Shown: one piece after another, positions 21,772 through 32,475 of the stretch
Position numbering within the stretch: the first letter of the stretch is position 1
Layout: every line of letters begins with the position of its first letter
Assembly (NCBI GenBank): GCA_003279655.1
Contig: QCHI01000013.1
Span: 1 to 41,056 of the forward strand
DNA: 41,056 nucleotides
Reading direction: 5' to 3'
Source: Prochlorococcus sp. AG-402-A21
GTDB taxonomy: Bacteria; Cyanobacteriota; Cyanobacteriia; PCC-6307; Cyanobiaceae
The notes under the pieces: generated by a model
Database searches by the model: none
Seen by the model: the letters and a program-made list of their open reading frames with translations, nothing else
Told to the model about the DNA's origin: nothing
Made by a program: the position numbers and the translations under genes

Positions 21772-22000
21772 TATTAAATTGGTAAATACAAAATTTTTGT
21801 CAAATCACTATATCAAAAGAAAGATATTTTTTTATTAATAAAAAATAAGCGAGATAAAAAGTAAAATATTTAATTGAAAGATTTTTGTTCAAGTCAAAAA
21901 TCATGAAAATTGGATAATAAAACGGAAACAATAATGCTCACTAAAGCTAGACAGAAGAAAAAAAAATAGATAATTTAAAATTGAAAATTCTCTTAAAATC

Positions 22001-22423
22001 ATGTCATTTGGGATAAAGCGAAAATTCTTACCAATTTCAATGATTTATTTAGTCTTCAGTGCCTCTCTAGGATTAAAAGTTAACGCTGCAGTGACCAACG
22101 GAGCAGATATATATTGCTTTATGCGCAATGGAGGCAACACTCATGAACCAAGCTGGCAAGCAGCCTATCAATTTATAAAAAATAAAAAACAAGGTTTATT
22201 TAAAACTTCTCCAAAACAAGCTGCTTCTTTCATTGTCGAAGAAGTAGTTCAAGATCCCATAAAATATGAAGATTGTATTAATTACTTAGGTGATCTATAT
22301 ACAGGTGAATCAAGCTCAATAGGGGTTAGTGGTGATAAAGAATCAAACAATAAAGTAATTAAATCAATTGATAGCAAAGAGAAAAGTCCTAAAGGAACAT
22401 ATATAGATCGTTATAATTATTAA
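22001..22423 (+). CDS. Exported conserved picocyanobacterial protein
   Basis: 140 residues with a signal peptide (about 1-29, MIYLVFSASLGLKVNAA). The mature part has two cysteines (DIYCFMRNGG, YEDCINYLGDL), likely a disulfide, and GNTHEPSWQAAYQFIK followed by AASFIVEEVVQDP, a helical pattern I associate with a cyanobacterial domain of unknown function (perhaps DUF6554; from memory). The tail (105-140) is polar and low-complexity. Probably periplasmic or lumenal. No function known. Confidence 0.7.
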   Translation: MSFGIKRKFLPISMIYLVFSASLGLKVNAAVTNGADIYCFMRNGGNTHEPSWQAAYQFIKNKKQGLFKTSPKQAASFIVEEVVQDPIKYEDCINYLGDLYTGESSSIGVSGDKESNNKVIKSIDSKEKSPKGTYIDRYNY

Positions 22424-22561
22424 TTAAATTGAGATCAATACAAAAATACTTAGCGATAATGCGAAATGAATTAAAAAACTAAAATAATATAAAAATGCAA
22501 TTTTCGATACATTGACTTACTGCGCTATCAAGGCAAAATTCAAATAGTTAATATAAAACGT

Positions 22562-22972
22562 ATGCACAATAGGGACGCGGTTTTCTTGGAAGATCTCTGC
22601 CCAAAGCTACGCGACAGAAGATGGCGAAAATCATTGCATGACTTCACCGGTAAAAGCTGCATATATTGTGGAAAAAGTTCAGACTCAATTGACCATGTTG
22701 TACCCAGAAGTAAAGGTGGATTAAGCATCACGGAAAATTGTGTACCGGCTTGTCTCTCATGTAATGGAAGCAAAACCGACAGTGATGCTTTTGAATGGTA
22801 CAGAAAACAACGTTTTTACGACCCAAGGCGCTCAATGGCAATAAGAGCATGGACCGAAGGAGATATCCGCTTAGCTTTAAGACTTCTAAAATGGGCACAA
22901 CCTAAACAAAATGAACTTATTGAAAGCTCAAACACTAAATTGAATAAAGATTATTCTTGGCAAACAGCTTAA
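22562..22972 (+). CDS. HNH endonuclease-fold protein
   Basis: 136 residues. The HNH motif is complete: zinc Cys pair CIYCG (about 39-43), SIDHVVPRSKGG with the catalytic His, ENCVPACLSCNGSKTD with the second Cys pair and Asn. An Arg/Trp-rich helical tail follows (YRKQRFYDPRRS). HNH proteins of this size cut or nick DNA, but single-copy cyanobacterial ones have no established role. There is no intron or phage gene nearby, so a backbone function is likely. Start ATG 22562 has no visible ribosome site. Confidence 0.85.
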   Translation: MHNRDAVFLEDLCPKLRDRRWRKSLHDFTGKSCIYCGKSSDSIDHVVPRSKGGLSITENCVPACLSCNGSKTDSDAFEWYRKQRFYDPRRSMAIRAWTEGDIRLALRLLKWAQPKQNELIESSNTKLNKDYSWQTA

Positions 22973-22976
22973 AGTA

Positions 22977-23201
22977 CTACCAAACCTGACAAGCAACGGA
23001 AGAATTATATTTTTCACATATAGAAGCTAGATTAGAGGACTTTTCAGGGACAGCAAGGATGCAACAAAGAAAGCAAATAGATGCAAGTAAAGGTTTTATC
23101 AAATTTTGATTGTTCTTTTGTACAGATATTCTTTTATCGTTCCTTAATTTGCTGGCACCATTCATGGAATTAAGACTAGGCTTTAAATAAGAAGCAATCA
23201 T
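22977..23201 (-). CDS. Small protein with hydrophobic segment and C-terminal CQVW
   Basis: 74 residues. A polar N-terminal third is followed by LIKPLLASICFLCCILAVPE (about 34-53), a membrane helix or signal, and a short tail SICEKYNSSVACQVW with two cysteines that could form a disulfide. The ATG at 23201 is 33 bases from the divergent SDR start. It converges on the HNH gene with 4 bases between. Composition and position suggest a real gene, but the function is unknown. Confidence 0.55.
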   Translation of the reverse strand: MIASYLKPSLNSMNGASKLRNDKRISVQKNNQNLIKPLLASICFLCCILAVPEKSSNLASICEKYNSSVACQVW

Positions 23202-23233
23202 TGCTAAATAATCTACTTAATACATTTGTACTA

Positions 23234-24130
23234 ATGAATCAGGATATTGTCAAGCGATTAGATCCTCTGCCACCTCAATCAAAATTAATCATATTTGGAG
23301 GAGGATTTAGTGGGCAAAGAATCGCAAGTGTAGGAAGAAGTTTAGGCGTAAAAGTTTTATGCAGCAGAAGACAAAAGGATAGCAAAGGAGCTGATTTCAC
23401 ATTTAACTCTGACACAGAATTATCGAATGAAATTTTCGAAGGAGCAACGCATGTCTTAAGTTGTATACCACCGCTATTCAGTGGAGAAGATCCTGTATTA
23501 CTACAACTTAAAAATCAATTACTAAATTCAAAAACTTTAAAGTGGGTGGGTTACTTATCTACTACTGGTGTATATGGAGATACAAAAGGAGAATGGGTCA
23601 ATGAAAATACATCTCCTAATCCTCAACAAAAAAGAAGCATTCGTAGACTCTCCTGTGAAAAACAATGGTTAGAAACAAAACTTCCTGTTCAAATACTTAG
23701 ATTGCCAGGTATTTATGGGCCTGGAAGATCTGCATTTGACAGTCTGTTAAATGGAACAACAAAAATGATTGATAAGCCTGGTCAAGTTTTTTCAAGAATT
23801 CATGTCGATGATATTGCTGGATCTGTCTTGTTTTTAATAAATCTCTATTCTCAAGGGAAGAATCCAATGGTAGTGAATATAGCCGATAATTTGCCCACAA
23901 ATAATCTTGATGTAATAGCTTTCGCCGCAAAAATAGCCAAAACATCTCTACCATCAACAGTACCTTTTGAAATTGCAAAAAAAACTATGAGCCCAATGGC
24001 ACTATCTTTTTGGCAAGAAAATAGAAAAGTTGATAATAAATTATTATGTAATAAACTAGGATATTCTTTAATTTATCCTGATTTTAAATCTGGATTAAAA
24101 AATTGTTTTTCAAAATTAAATATAAAATAA
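23234..24130 (+). CDS. NAD(P)-dependent SDR / epimerase-like protein (YeeZ type)
   Basis: 298 residues from the ATG at 23234; a TTG at 23201 would add 11 but gives no recognisable extension. Rossmann motif IIFGGGFSGQRIA near the start; STTGVYGDTKGEWVNE holds the active-site-like YGD region of the atypical SDR a5/YeeZ group, then LRLPGIYGPGRSA and RIHVDDIAG. The standard YxxxK is not evident, as in many atypical SDRs, so catalysis is uncertain. Substrate unknown. Upstream of pdxA on the same strand with a 178-base gap, AT-rich, without other features. Confidence 0.82.
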   Translation: MNQDIVKRLDPLPPQSKLIIFGGGFSGQRIASVGRSLGVKVLCSRRQKDSKGADFTFNSDTELSNEIFEGATHVLSCIPPLFSGEDPVLLQLKNQLLNSKTLKWVGYLSTTGVYGDTKGEWVNENTSPNPQQKRSIRRLSCEKQWLETKLPVQILRLPGIYGPGRSAFDSLLNGTTKMIDKPGQVFSRIHVDDIAGSVLFLINLYSQGKNPMVVNIADNLPTNNLDVIAFAAKIAKTSLPSTVPFEIAKKTMSPMALSFWQENRKVDNKLLCNKLGYSLIYPDFKSGLKNCFSKLNIK

Positions 24131-24308
24131 TGGTTTTTATTCCCAAATTATCTCTAATCATTGCTCGATTCCATACTAACTTAATTTTAATTGATAATTA
24201 GAGTTTAATGAGTTAAATTCAATATCATTTAAAAAAGCTTAATCTAATTAACTATTAAACAATTAACCAAGTCTTTAGTTAAACTAAAAATCAAAATAAC
24301 ATCTAAAC

Positions 24309-25334
24309 ATGAATCAATTTCAAACATCAAAAAATAATAAAAATACTCTTATTATTTCATTAGGTGACCCTGCAGGAATAGGAACTGAAATAACACTAAA
24401 AGCTCTTGGTTCTAAATACTTAAACGAGAATATAGAACCTTTACTTGTAGGATGTAAAAATAATATTTATAACACTTATTCAAGGTTAATTGATCATGGA
24501 ATAAATAATATACCTGATCCAAAAAAACTAAATATTATTGATATACCTTTAAAAAACAATTTTATGCCAGGAATAGTTGACGAACATACTGGCTCAGCAA
24601 GCTTTCAATGGCTTTTCAATGCGACAAATTTACTTTTAGAAGGAAAGGCTAAAGCTCTAGTTACAGCACCGATTTCAAAAATCGCATGGCACAAAGCAGG
24701 CCATAAATTTGCAGGGCAAACTGAACTATTAGGTCAATTAACTAATAAAAAAACATCTATGCTTTTCACAGCAATATCACCAAAAAACGGGTGGAGATTT
24801 AATACTTTATTAGCTACAACACATATCCCTCTTAATAAGATAAATGATAATTTAACAAAAGAATTAATTAGTTATAAATTAGATACTTTATTAAGTTTCT
24901 GTCGACAATTTAAAGAAAAGCCATTAATATATGTAGCCGGTTTAAATCCACATGCAGGAGAAGAAGGACAAATAGGAATAGAAGAAAAAAACTTAATTTC
25001 TCCCATTTTAAATGAATGGAAATTAAATAATCCTGCTATCAAAATTTGTGGGCCCATACCTCCAGATACCTGCTGGATTCCATCAGCAGATGCATGGAAT
25101 GGCATCTCAAATAAAAATACTGCACCTGATGGAATTCTTGCTTTGTATCATGATCAAGGTCTCATACCAGTAAAGCTAATTGCCTTTGATCACGCTGTTA
25201 ATACAACTCTGGGACTACCTTTTGTAAGAACCTCTCCTGATCATGGAACTGCTCTTGATATCGCAGGAAAGTTCAAGGCTAGAGAAACTAGTATGGTTGC
25301 TGCAATTAATAACGCATGGCTTCTTTCTCGATAA
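24309..25334 (+). CDS. pdxA: 4-hydroxythreonine-4-phosphate dehydrogenase
   Basis: 341 residues. It oxidises 4-phosphohydroxy-L-threonine with NAD in the DXP-dependent pathway to pyridoxal 5'-phosphate. Motifs: ISLGDPAGIGTEI at the start, VTAPISKIAWHKAGHKFAGQ with TE, GLNPHAGEEGQIG, YHDQGLIPVKL and TSPDHGTALDIAG; the three metal-binding His residues are present. The product supplies PLP, used for instance by the aminotransferase at 20403. Ends 10 bases before the convergent accB. Confidence 0.96.
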   Translation: MNQFQTSKNNKNTLIISLGDPAGIGTEITLKALGSKYLNENIEPLLVGCKNNIYNTYSRLIDHGINNIPDPKKLNIIDIPLKNNFMPGIVDEHTGSASFQWLFNATNLLLEGKAKALVTAPISKIAWHKAGHKFAGQTELLGQLTNKKTSMLFTAISPKNGWRFNTLLATTHIPLNKINDNLTKELISYKLDTLLSFCRQFKEKPLIYVAGLNPHAGEEGQIGIEEKNLISPILNEWKLNNPAIKICGPIPPDTCWIPSADAWNGISNKNTAPDGILALYHDQGLIPVKLIAFDHAVNTTLGLPFVRTSPDHGTALDIAGKFKARETSMVAAINNAWLLSR

Positions 25335-25344
25335 ATTGAAACTT

Positions 25345-25842
25345 TTATACAGGTTTTAATCTCATTAAGACCTGACCAAATTCAACTGGTGTTCCATTTT
25401 CAACAAGTATTTCAATTACTTCACCACTCACCTCTGACTCTAATTCGTTCATCAATTTCATTGCCTCAAGGATACAAACTGCTTGGCCAATACTTATTTT
25501 CGATCCAATTTCCACGAAAGGAGGCTCCTCAGGCCCTGGAGCGCGATAAAAAGTCCCAACCATAGGAGCTGTTACTTCAACCAAATCAGAGCGTGATCCA
25601 GGGACTGAAGGAGGAGGTGTACTTGGTGCTGTAGAAGCCTCAATTTTACGTTGAGGTGGCAGTAGATCAATCTCATCTGATGACGTTTTCTTTTGAGAAG
25701 TTATTGAATCCGAAGAAGTACCAAGATTACGTTTAACTTCCAAACAAAAGTCTTCTCCTTCGAGCCGAAACTCCTGAATATCGCTCTCAGCTAAAGTTGC
25801 CAACAAGCGATGAAGCTCTTCGTGATCAAGATTCATAGTCAT
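25345..25842 (-). CDS. accB: Biotin carboxyl carrier protein of acetyl-CoA carboxylase
   Basis: 165 residues. N-terminal acidic helix region (1-40), a Pro/Ser-rich linker (50-88), then the biotinyl domain with the biotinylated lysine in [11 protein letters not shown]. It carries CO2 between biotin carboxylase and carboxyltransferase to make malonyl-CoA for fatty acids. The start codon overlaps the efp stop by 4 bases, so translation is coupled. The efp-accB pair is usual in cyanobacteria. Confidence 0.97.
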   Translation of the reverse strand: MTMNLDHEELHRLLATLAESDIQEFRLEGEDFCLEVKRNLGTSSDSITSQKKTSSDEIDLLPPQRKIEASTAPSTPPPSVPGSRSDLVEVTAPMVGTFYRAPGPEEPPFVEIGSKISIGQAVCILEAMKLMNELESEVSGEVIEILVENGTPVEFGQVLMRLKPV

Positions 25843-26402
25843 TGTGTTTCTCGGCCTAGATAACTGTCATTTCGAGTGTCTACTCGGATTTTCTCACCAA
25901 TTGAAATAAATAATGGGACCATTACTTGAGCTCCTGTTTCCAAGATTGCAGGCTTGGTCCCTCCTGAAGCAGTGTCACCTTTGACGCCAGGATCAGTTTC
26001 TTTTATTTCTAAAACAACTGAGTTGGGCAATTCAACTTCAAGTGGTTTTTCATTCCAAGACACTACATTAACCTCCATCCCTTCCTTTAGATATTTCCTA
26101 CTTTCACCAATTTGTTTAGCTGTTAATCGAGTTTCTTCATAAGAAGTCATATCCATAAATACAAAATCCTCTCCATCCATGTATGTGTGCTGCAACTTTG
26201 ATTTCTCCAAAAGAGCTTGCGGAACCATTTCCCCAGCTCTAAAAGTCTTTTCAACAACACTACCGCTAACAACAGCTTTTAATTTGGTCCTAACAAACGC
26301 AGAACCTTTACCAGGTTTTACATGTAGAAACTCAATAACACGCCAAACTGCACCGTCTAACTCGATAGACGTGCCAGTGCGAAAGTCGTTACTTGAAATC
26401 AT
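25839..26402 (-). CDS. efp: Elongation factor P
   Basis: 187 residues, usual length. Relieves ribosome stalling at polyproline stretches. Three beta domains; the loop [10 protein letters not shown] carries the conserved lysine K32 that is modified in some bacteria. It starts [17 protein letters not shown] and ends with the typical [14 protein letters not shown]. First gene of the efp-accB pair; divergent from the cyclophilin at 26466 with 63 bases between. Confidence 0.97.
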   Translation of the reverse strand: MISSNDFRTGTSIELDGAVWRVIEFLHVKPGKGSAFVRTKLKAVVSGSVVEKTFRAGEMVPQALLEKSKLQHTYMDGEDFVFMDMTSYEETRLTAKQIGESRKYLKEGMEVNVVSWNEKPLEVELPNSVVLEIKETDPGVKGDTASGGTKPAILETGAQVMVPLFISIGEKIRVDTRNDSYLGRETQ

Positions 26403-26465
26403 TCACACAAAAGATACCAAACGATCATAAGTCTGTGCCAAAGTCATGCAAAACATAGAATTAAG

Positions 26466-27542
26466 ATGGCAAAAAAGATTTGCATTCTTGCCCTGGCAAC
26501 AATCCTATTTTCTTTGAGCTCTCCATGGATCGACCCTGCTGTTGCAAGCCTTCCAAATGGTAATCGCCTAAAAGATCCTTATGCAATATTAAGAAATTCT
26601 TTACCGATTGACCAAAAAGAATTACGTGAATTACAAAACAAACTTGAAGATACTAGCGATGACCTTCGAGGAAGTAGATGGTCAGCCATCAGTAAAGCCA
26701 CCTCAAGAAGTCAATTTTTAGTGAGTAACAGAAAAAATCAAATTCTTGACTCAATACCAGAAGAAAATAAAGAAAAAGCAGCTCATCTGATTTCTAATTT
26801 GAAAGAAGAGCTTGATGAATTAGGGCAAATAGCAAACGAAAAGAATAAGGCCTCATTTGTGAAGGTCAGGCGTCAAAGTTTAAAAACAATTGATGAGATA
26901 GAATCTCTTCTAATCACAAATAATTTTCCATTTACAATACCTAGTGAATATGACAATTTACCAAGACTTTTAGGGCGAGCAAATGTAGAAATAAAAACAT
27001 CAAAAGGAAATATGAGCGCAGTTATTGATGGGTATAATGCTCCTTTAACAGCTGGCGCATTTATAGATCTTTCATTGAAAGGTTTTTATGATGGTTTACC
27101 AATTAATAGAGCTGAAGAATTTTTTATTCTTCAAACTGGAGATCCTAAAGGAGATGCGATTGGATATATAGACCCTGATAATAATGAGTTGCGAAAAGTA
27201 CCATTAGAAATAAGAACACCTAATTTTGAAGATACACTTTATGGCGAAACTTTTGAGGACGTTGGTCTTTACACTGAAACCCCAGTCCTTCCATTTGCAA
27301 CTTTAGGAACACTAGGCTGGGCTCATTCTGATACAGATTTAAATGATGGTTCATCTCAGTTTTTCTTCTTCTTATATGAAGCTGAATTAAATCCAGCTGG
27401 ACGTAATCTGATTGATGGAAGAAACGCAGCTTTTGGCTATGTCATAGAAGGTTCTGAAATATTAAATAAACTTGGAGTAGATGATAAAATTATATCAATT
27501 AAAGTATTAAATGGTTCAGAAAACCTAAAGCTCAAAGCTTAA
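26466..27542 (+). CDS. Lumenal cyclophilin-type peptidyl-prolyl isomerase, TLP40/CYP38-like
   Basis: 358 residues. Signal peptide 1-27 (ILALATILFSLSSPW...AVA); a helical N-terminal domain (about 30-165) with long charged helices, then a cyclophilin domain (about 172-358) with VIDGYNAPLTAGAFIDLSLK, FFILQTGDP and GSSQFFFFLYEAELNPAG. This two-part design is that of TLP40/CYP38, which acts in photosystem II assembly in the thylakoid lumen of plants and cyanobacteria. Active-site residues of ordinary cyclophilins are partly replaced, so it may be a chaperone more than an isomerase. thiL follows 12 bases downstream. Confidence 0.88.
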   Translation: MAKKICILALATILFSLSSPWIDPAVASLPNGNRLKDPYAILRNSLPIDQKELRELQNKLEDTSDDLRGSRWSAISKATSRSQFLVSNRKNQILDSIPEENKEKAAHLISNLKEELDELGQIANEKNKASFVKVRRQSLKTIDEIESLLITNNFPFTIPSEYDNLPRLLGRANVEIKTSKGNMSAVIDGYNAPLTAGAFIDLSLKGFYDGLPINRAEEFFILQTGDPKGDAIGYIDPDNNELRKVPLEIRTPNFEDTLYGETFEDVGLYTETPVLPFATLGTLGWAHSDTDLNDGSSQFFFFLYEAELNPAGRNLIDGRNAAFGYVIEGSEILNKLGVDDKIISIKVLNGSENLKLKA

Positions 27543-27554
27543 TTTTTAAATAAA

Positions 27555-28538
27555 GTGACAACCACAATTAAAGATTTAGGTGAAATAGAATTACTAAATC
27601 GTTTAAAAAGATTTATGCCATATGGCCAGATAGATGATGATCTAGCAGAAATAAGTATAAACACTAAAAGCTTATTGATTAATACAGATTTACTTGTAGA
27701 GAAAATTCATTTTTCAGAAGAAATATCTAATGCTAAAGATATTGGTTGGAAATGTATCACCACAAATATTTCTGATCTAATTTGCAGCGGCTCAGAAAAT
27801 ATAATTTCTTTTACTGTTGGGCTTGTTTTACCGCCAAACACATATTGGGAATGGGTAGAAAACCTATATGAAGGGATGATGGAAGCGATGCAAGAATTTG
27901 GAGGAGAAATAATTGGTGGTGATTGCTCTTGTGGAGAAACAAAAATGATTTCAATTACTGCAATTGGAGAGATGAGCCCTCCCAGGCTGCATAGAGGAAA
28001 TGCTTTGCCAGGAGATTATATTGTTAGCACGGGTTTTCATGGATTAAGCAGATTAGGTTTAGCACTTTTAACATCTGAGCAACTACCAACTGAAGTCCAA
28101 ATAAGTCCTGAACTTACTAACAGAGCTATCAACGCACATAAACGTCCTCATCCAGCAGTAAAGGCACTGAAAGCATTAATAGGATGCAAGCCCGAATCAA
28201 CAAGTTGGAGGGCCGCTGGGACTGATAGCAGCGATGGACTTATTGAATCAATTAGAGGAATTTGCCAAAGCAGTAATTGCCAAGCAATTTTGTCAAAAAC
28301 TTCAATTCTGAAAGACCCTGATTGGCCTAAAGATTCAATTTGGGATGAATGGGTCCTTAATGGCGGAGAGGACTATGAATTGATACTTACTCTGCCTAAA
28401 GAGTGGGCAGAAGCATTATCAAAAAAATTGAAAACCGCGCAAATTATTGGGTTTATCAAAGAAGGTAAACCAAATATTGTCTGGGACAACCTAGAACCAA
28501 TTAATCTTGAAGATTCAAAGCTGTATAAACATTTTTAA
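27555..28538 (+). CDS. thiL: Thiamine-monophosphate kinase
   Basis: 327 residues, GTG start. It phosphorylates thiamine monophosphate to thiamine diphosphate, the active cofactor. Motifs of the ThiL/PurM fold: DDLAEISI near the start, LLINTDLLVEKIHF, GGDCSCGETKMISITAIGE, GTDSSDGLIES, and the late NGGEDYELILTLP. Lies 12 bases after the cyclophilin, probably cotranscribed. Converges with gap2, 16 bases away. Confidence 0.93.
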   Translation: MTTTIKDLGEIELLNRLKRFMPYGQIDDDLAEISINTKSLLINTDLLVEKIHFSEEISNAKDIGWKCITTNISDLICSGSENIISFTVGLVLPPNTYWEWVENLYEGMMEAMQEFGGEIIGGDCSCGETKMISITAIGEMSPPRLHRGNALPGDYIVSTGFHGLSRLGLALLTSEQLPTEVQISPELTNRAINAHKRPHPAVKALKALIGCKPESTSWRAAGTDSSDGLIESIRGICQSSNCQAILSKTSILKDPDWPKDSIWDEWVLNGGEDYELILTLPKEWAEALSKKLKTAQIIGFIKEGKPNIVWDNLEPINLEDSKLYKHF

Positions 28539-28554
28539 TTAAATAACTTAAATT

Positions 28555-29577
28555 TTATTTCCATTTTTGAGCAACAATTTCAGCCAAGTCAACAACCCTT
28601 TGGCTATAACCCCACTCATTGTCATACCAAGCTAAAACTTTCACCATATTGTCATCTATACACATTGTTAAAGCTTCATCAACAATGGTTGATTCATTAG
28701 TTCCTGCATAATCAGTAGAAACCAAAGGCAGGTCACCATATTTGATGATTCCTTTCATTTCACCTTGTGAAGCAGTTTTCAATAATGAGTTCACCTCTTC
28801 AGCACTAGTTTTACGACTTGATTCGAAGACCAAATCAACTGCAGAAACATTAGGAGTAGGCACTCTCATAGCAATACCAGTTAGTTTTCCTTTCATTTCT
28901 GGATACACAAGAGCAACAGCTTTTGCCGCTCCTGTTGATGTAGGGACCAAATTCATTGCGGCGGCTCTTGCTCGACGTAAATCACGATGAGCATTATCTA
29001 GGATTCTTTGATCTCCTGTATAACTATGAATAGTGGTCATTAGACCTTTATTAATCCCCAACTTTTGATCTAGAACTTTTACTATTGGTGCTAAGCAATT
29101 TGTAGTGCAACTTGCATTGCTAAGGATATCAAAATCTTCATGAGAGTAAGAATCCGCATTAACACCAACCACATAAGTACCTACACCATCACCCTTACCA
29201 GGTGCAGTAAGGATGACTTTCTTGGCTCCAACTTGTAAATGTTTACTAGCACCAACATCTGTATTAAATACCCCTGTAGACTCAATTACTAAATCAATTC
29301 CCCACTCTTTCCAAGGAAGATTTAATGGATTTCTATCGGAATAACATTTTATAGTTTTGCCATTAATTTGAAATGTATCGTCTGTATGTGAAATTTCGGC
29401 ATTGTTTATAGCACCTAGAATAGAGTCATATTTGAGCAAATGGGCACAAGTTTTTGGGTCAGAAGTGACGTTAATACCGACCACCTCAATATTTGTATTT
29501 GCACCTCTACTGAGCCAACAACGCATAAAATTGCGTCCAATTCTTCCGAATCCATTAATCGCTACACGCAAAGTCAT
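28555..29577 (-). CDS. gap2: Glyceraldehyde-3-phosphate dehydrogenase, Calvin-cycle type
   Basis: 340 residues from the ATG at 29577 ([20 protein letters not shown]); a TTG 24 bases upstream adds nothing conserved. Catalytic Cys in [12 protein letters not shown], and conserved [15 protein letters not shown] at the end. The sequence has the features of cyanobacterial Gap2, which uses NADPH or NADH to reduce 1,3-bisphosphoglycerate in carbon fixation and gluconeogenesis. Divergent from murC (29721), with an intergenic region of 143 bases holding both promoters. Confidence 0.96.
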   Translation of the reverse strand: MTLRVAINGFGRIGRNFMRCWLSRGANTNIEVVGINVTSDPKTCAHLLKYDSILGAINNAEISHTDDTFQINGKTIKCYSDRNPLNLPWKEWGIDLVIESTGVFNTDVGASKHLQVGAKKVILTAPGKGDGVGTYVVGVNADSYSHEDFDILSNASCTTNCLAPIVKVLDQKLGINKGLMTTIHSYTGDQRILDNAHRDLRRARAAAMNLVPTSTGAAKAVALVYPEMKGKLTGIAMRVPTPNVSAVDLVFESSRKTSAEEVNSLLKTASQGEMKGIIKYGDLPLVSTDYAGTNESTIVDEALTMCIDDNMVKVLAWYDNEWGYSQRVVDLAEIVAQKWK

Positions 29578-29720
29578 TTCAAAAACGGTAATACCGCACA
29601 AGCTACTGGCCGCTGATCATACAGAACGATGATCATTTTCTGTGCATTTTGAAAAATAATTGAAGCGTTAAGGACATAAAAAGTACAAAAACTCTCTAAT
29701 TCTTTAAAAAATGTGCCTTT

Positions 29721-31211
29721 ATGTTGATGAAGAGTTATGTTTCACTGGACACTGAAGCAAAATTGAAGAAGACACACGAATTACCACCTCATATTCACTT
29801 TATTGGAATTGGAGGTATTGGTATGTCTGCTCTAGCAATGATTCTTGCTAAAAATGGATATTCCATATCTGGTTCTGACCAAAAAAAAAGCCAGACTTTA
29901 CATGAATTAGCTAAAAATCAAATCGATATTTTCCAAACTCAAGAAGAATCAAATATTGACAAAATCTTTAAAGTCCATGGAAGGAATATATTAGTGGTGA
30001 GAAGTTCAGCAATACGTGAAGAAAATTTAGAATTAAGTAAGGCAAAAAAATATAATTTAACTATCAATCATCGTTCTGAGATATTAGCCTTTTTAATTGA
30101 GAAAAAAAAATCAATATTAGTCGCAGGGACTCATGGTAAAACAACAACAAGTACTTTCATTGCAACATTACTTTGTTATGCACAAAGAAGTCCAAACGCG
30201 ATTATTGGCGGAATTGTACCTCATTACAAAAAAAACTATAATTTTAGTGATGATGAATTATTAATCGCAGAAGCAGATGAATCAGATGGATCTTTAGTAA
30301 GATTTAATCCAAATATTGGAGTGATCACCAATTTAGAGCTCGAACATGTTGATCATTATCTAGATCTCGAAGATTTAACAAACACAATGAAGCAATTTGC
30401 TCAAAAATGTAAATGCTTAATTACCAATTATGACTGTAAAAATCTTAAAAATAACATAAAAAATTCTAAATTATTTTCGATAAAGAAAATAAATAATATA
30501 GATTTTGCACTAATTCCAAAAGAATCTAATGGATGTGAAATTATTTCTGAGTATTATGAAAAAGAAAAATTTATTGATATTATAAAGATACCTATTCCTG
30601 GAATACACAATTTAAGTAATACAGTAGCTGCTATAGCTGCATGTAGAATAGCAGGAATTCCTTTTAAAGATATAAAAAAAGGAATTAATTATTTACAGCT
30701 ACCTTCACGGAGATTCGACTATAAAGGATTATGGAAAAATAGATTAATAATTGAAGATTATGCTCATCATCCTAGTGAGATCGATTCTGCAGTATCAATT
30801 GCTTCTACGATTATTAAGACAAAAAATAACCTTTCACAAATATCACCTAAGAGATTAGTTATAGTATTTCAACCTCATAGGTTTAGTAGAACTAAAAAAT
30901 TTCAAAAAGAATTTGCAAAAAGTCTAAGTAAATCTGATTTAGTATTCATATCTCCAATTTACTCTGCTGGAGAAGATGAAATTGCAGGAATAAATAATGA
31001 AACTATTGGATATGAATTGAAAAAGTTAAAACCTAGTCTAGAATTATATACTCCAGATAATAATCAAAATTTAATAAAGCTAATAAAAGAAAAAACAATT
31101 GAAAAAGACTTGATTTTAATTTTGGGTGCAGGAGATATCAATATAATATGTTCGAATCTATTTTTAGAATTAATCAATAATCAATCAATCAAAAGTGATT
31201 TAGCTGCTTAA
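29721..31211 (+). CDS. murC: UDP-N-acetylmuramate-L-alanine ligase
   Basis: 496 residues. Adds L-Ala to UDP-MurNAc, the first peptide step of peptidoglycan synthesis in the cytoplasm. Mur ligase domains in order: Rossmann start [22 protein letters not shown]-loop [35 protein letters not shown], and C-terminal [12 protein letters not shown] and [10 protein letters not shown]. Second in-frame ATG at 29727 is an alternative start. Three bases separate it from murB, so they form an operon. Confidence 0.97.
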   Translation: MLMKSYVSLDTEAKLKKTHELPPHIHFIGIGGIGMSALAMILAKNGYSISGSDQKKSQTLHELAKNQIDIFQTQEESNIDKIFKVHGRNILVVRSSAIREENLELSKAKKYNLTINHRSEILAFLIEKKKSILVAGTHGKTTTSTFIATLLCYAQRSPNAIIGGIVPHYKKNYNFSDDELLIAEADESDGSLVRFNPNIGVITNLELEHVDHYLDLEDLTNTMKQFAQKCKCLITNYDCKNLKNNIKNSKLFSIKKINNIDFALIPKESNGCEIISEYYEKEKFIDIIKIPIPGIHNLSNTVAAIAACRIAGIPFKDIKKGINYLQLPSRRFDYKGLWKNRLIIEDYAHHPSEIDSAVSIASTIIKTKNNLSQISPKRLVIVFQPHRFSRTKKFQKEFAKSLSKSDLVFISPIYSAGEDEIAGINNETIGYELKKLKPSLELYTPDNNQNLIKLIKEKTIEKDLILILGAGDINIICSNLFLELINNQSIKSDLAA

Positions 31212-31214
31212 TTA

Positions 31215-32090
31215 ATGAATTCCATTCTATTAGAACAAAATATTTCGCTAGCAAATTTTACTACTTGGAGAATAGGAGGTCCCGCAGAATGGATTGCTCA
31301 ACCAAAAAATATTGAAGAAATTCAATATTTAATTAATTGGATAATTAAGAAAAAAATTAGCTGCAATATCATTGGTGCTGGCTCAAATCTTTTAATCAAT
31401 GACCGAGGACTTAAAGGCTTAACCCTATGTATGCGTAATCTCAAAGGAATTAAAATTGATAAAAGTAGCGGAATTATTGATGTTTTGGGTGGTGAAATGC
31501 TTCCAACTCTAGCCAGAAAAGCCGCTGCAAATGGACTTCATGGACTCGAGTGGGCTGTAGGAATACCAGGCACGATAGGTGGAGCAATAGTCATGAATGC
31601 AGGTGCACAAGAACATTGCATATCTAGCTATCTCGAAAGTATTACAACACTATCTTTGACAGGTGAATACAAAATTCTTCAAAGGCAAGATCTCAATTTT
31701 GGTTACCGATACAGTCTTCTTCAAAATGAAAAATTAATTGTCCTATCTGCTCGACTGAAGCTGACATTAGGTCATGCAGAAAAAATTCGACAGATCACAA
31801 ATGAAAACTTGAATCATCGCTTAAAAACTCAACCTTATACAGCCCAAACCTGCGGTAGTGTTTTTCGCAATCCAGAACCTTTGAAAGCTGCAAAATTAAT
31901 TGAAGAACTTGGTTTAAAAGGATTTCGTTTTGGTGGAGCCGAAATATCCAAAATACATTCAAATTTTATAATTAATGCAAATAAAGCTTCATCTTGCGAC
32001 GTCAGAGAATTAATTAAATTTATTCAAAAAAAAGTATTGGATACCTATGGAATCTTGTTAGAAACAGAAGTCAAACAATGTGGCTTTTAA
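31215..32090 (+). CDS. murB: UDP-N-acetylenolpyruvoylglucosamine reductase
   Basis: 291 residues, the short (type II) form. FAD enzyme that reduces UDP-GlcNAc-enolpyruvate with NADPH to UDP-MurNAc. FAD-binding motifs: NTTW-like FTTWRIGGPAEW, NIIGAGSNLL, GLHGLEWAVGIPGTIGGAIV, FGYRYSLL; catalytic Ser in TCGSVFRNP, and a final glutamate in ETEVKQ. Directly after murC, whose substrate it makes. Confidence 0.96.
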   Translation: MNSILLEQNISLANFTTWRIGGPAEWIAQPKNIEEIQYLINWIIKKKISCNIIGAGSNLLINDRGLKGLTLCMRNLKGIKIDKSSGIIDVLGGEMLPTLARKAAANGLHGLEWAVGIPGTIGGAIVMNAGAQEHCISSYLESITTLSLTGEYKILQRQDLNFGYRYSLLQNEKLIVLSARLKLTLGHAEKIRQITNENLNHRLKTQPYTAQTCGSVFRNPEPLKAAKLIEELGLKGFRFGGAEISKIHSNFIINANKASSCDVRELIKFIQKKVLDTYGILLETEVKQCGF

Positions 32091-32127
32091 ATTTAAACCC
32101 TAAGATTAATGACAATAGGAAATTCTC

Positions 32128-32475
32128 ATGGCTGGATTCGGACTACCAAATTTTGGACAACTCACTGAAGCTTTTAAAAAAGCACAACAAATTCAGCAGA
32201 ATGCTCAAAAACTTCAGGAAGAACTTGAGGTTATGGAAATCGAAGGGTCAAATAATGACAATCGAGCAAAAATATGGCTGTCAGGTAATCAAAAGCCTTT
32301 ACGAATAGAAATTGATCAATCTCTACTATCTGAGGAAAAAGAAATAATCGAAGATGCAATCCTAGATGCTATGAAATCTGCTCACGAAGTTTCAACTTCA
32401 ACGATGAAAGAACGAATGGAAGATTTAACCGGTGGATTCAAGCTTAACCTTCCTGGTATGGGAGAGGAGAATTAA
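32128..32475 (+). CDS. YbaB/EbfC family nucleoid-associated protein
   Basis: 115 residues. Dimeric DNA-binding protein fold: N-terminal helix with coiled coil ([22 protein letters not shown]...), a central beta hairpin ([17 protein letters not shown]), and a C-terminal helix ([18 protein letters not shown]) with [11 protein letters not shown]. Follows murB by 37 bases on the same strand. Its last 32 bases overlap the convergent 3' end of rsgA. Confidence 0.93.
   Translation: MAGFGLPNFGQLTEAFKKAQQIQQNAQKLQEELEVMEIEGSNNDNRAKIWLSGNQKPLRIEIDQSLLSEEKEIIEDAILDAMKSAHEVSTSTMKERMEDLTGGFKLNLPGMGEEN

Noticed and set aside
28742-28990. Plus-strand frame within gap2
   Set aside because: Shadow of the conserved GAPDH coding sequence.
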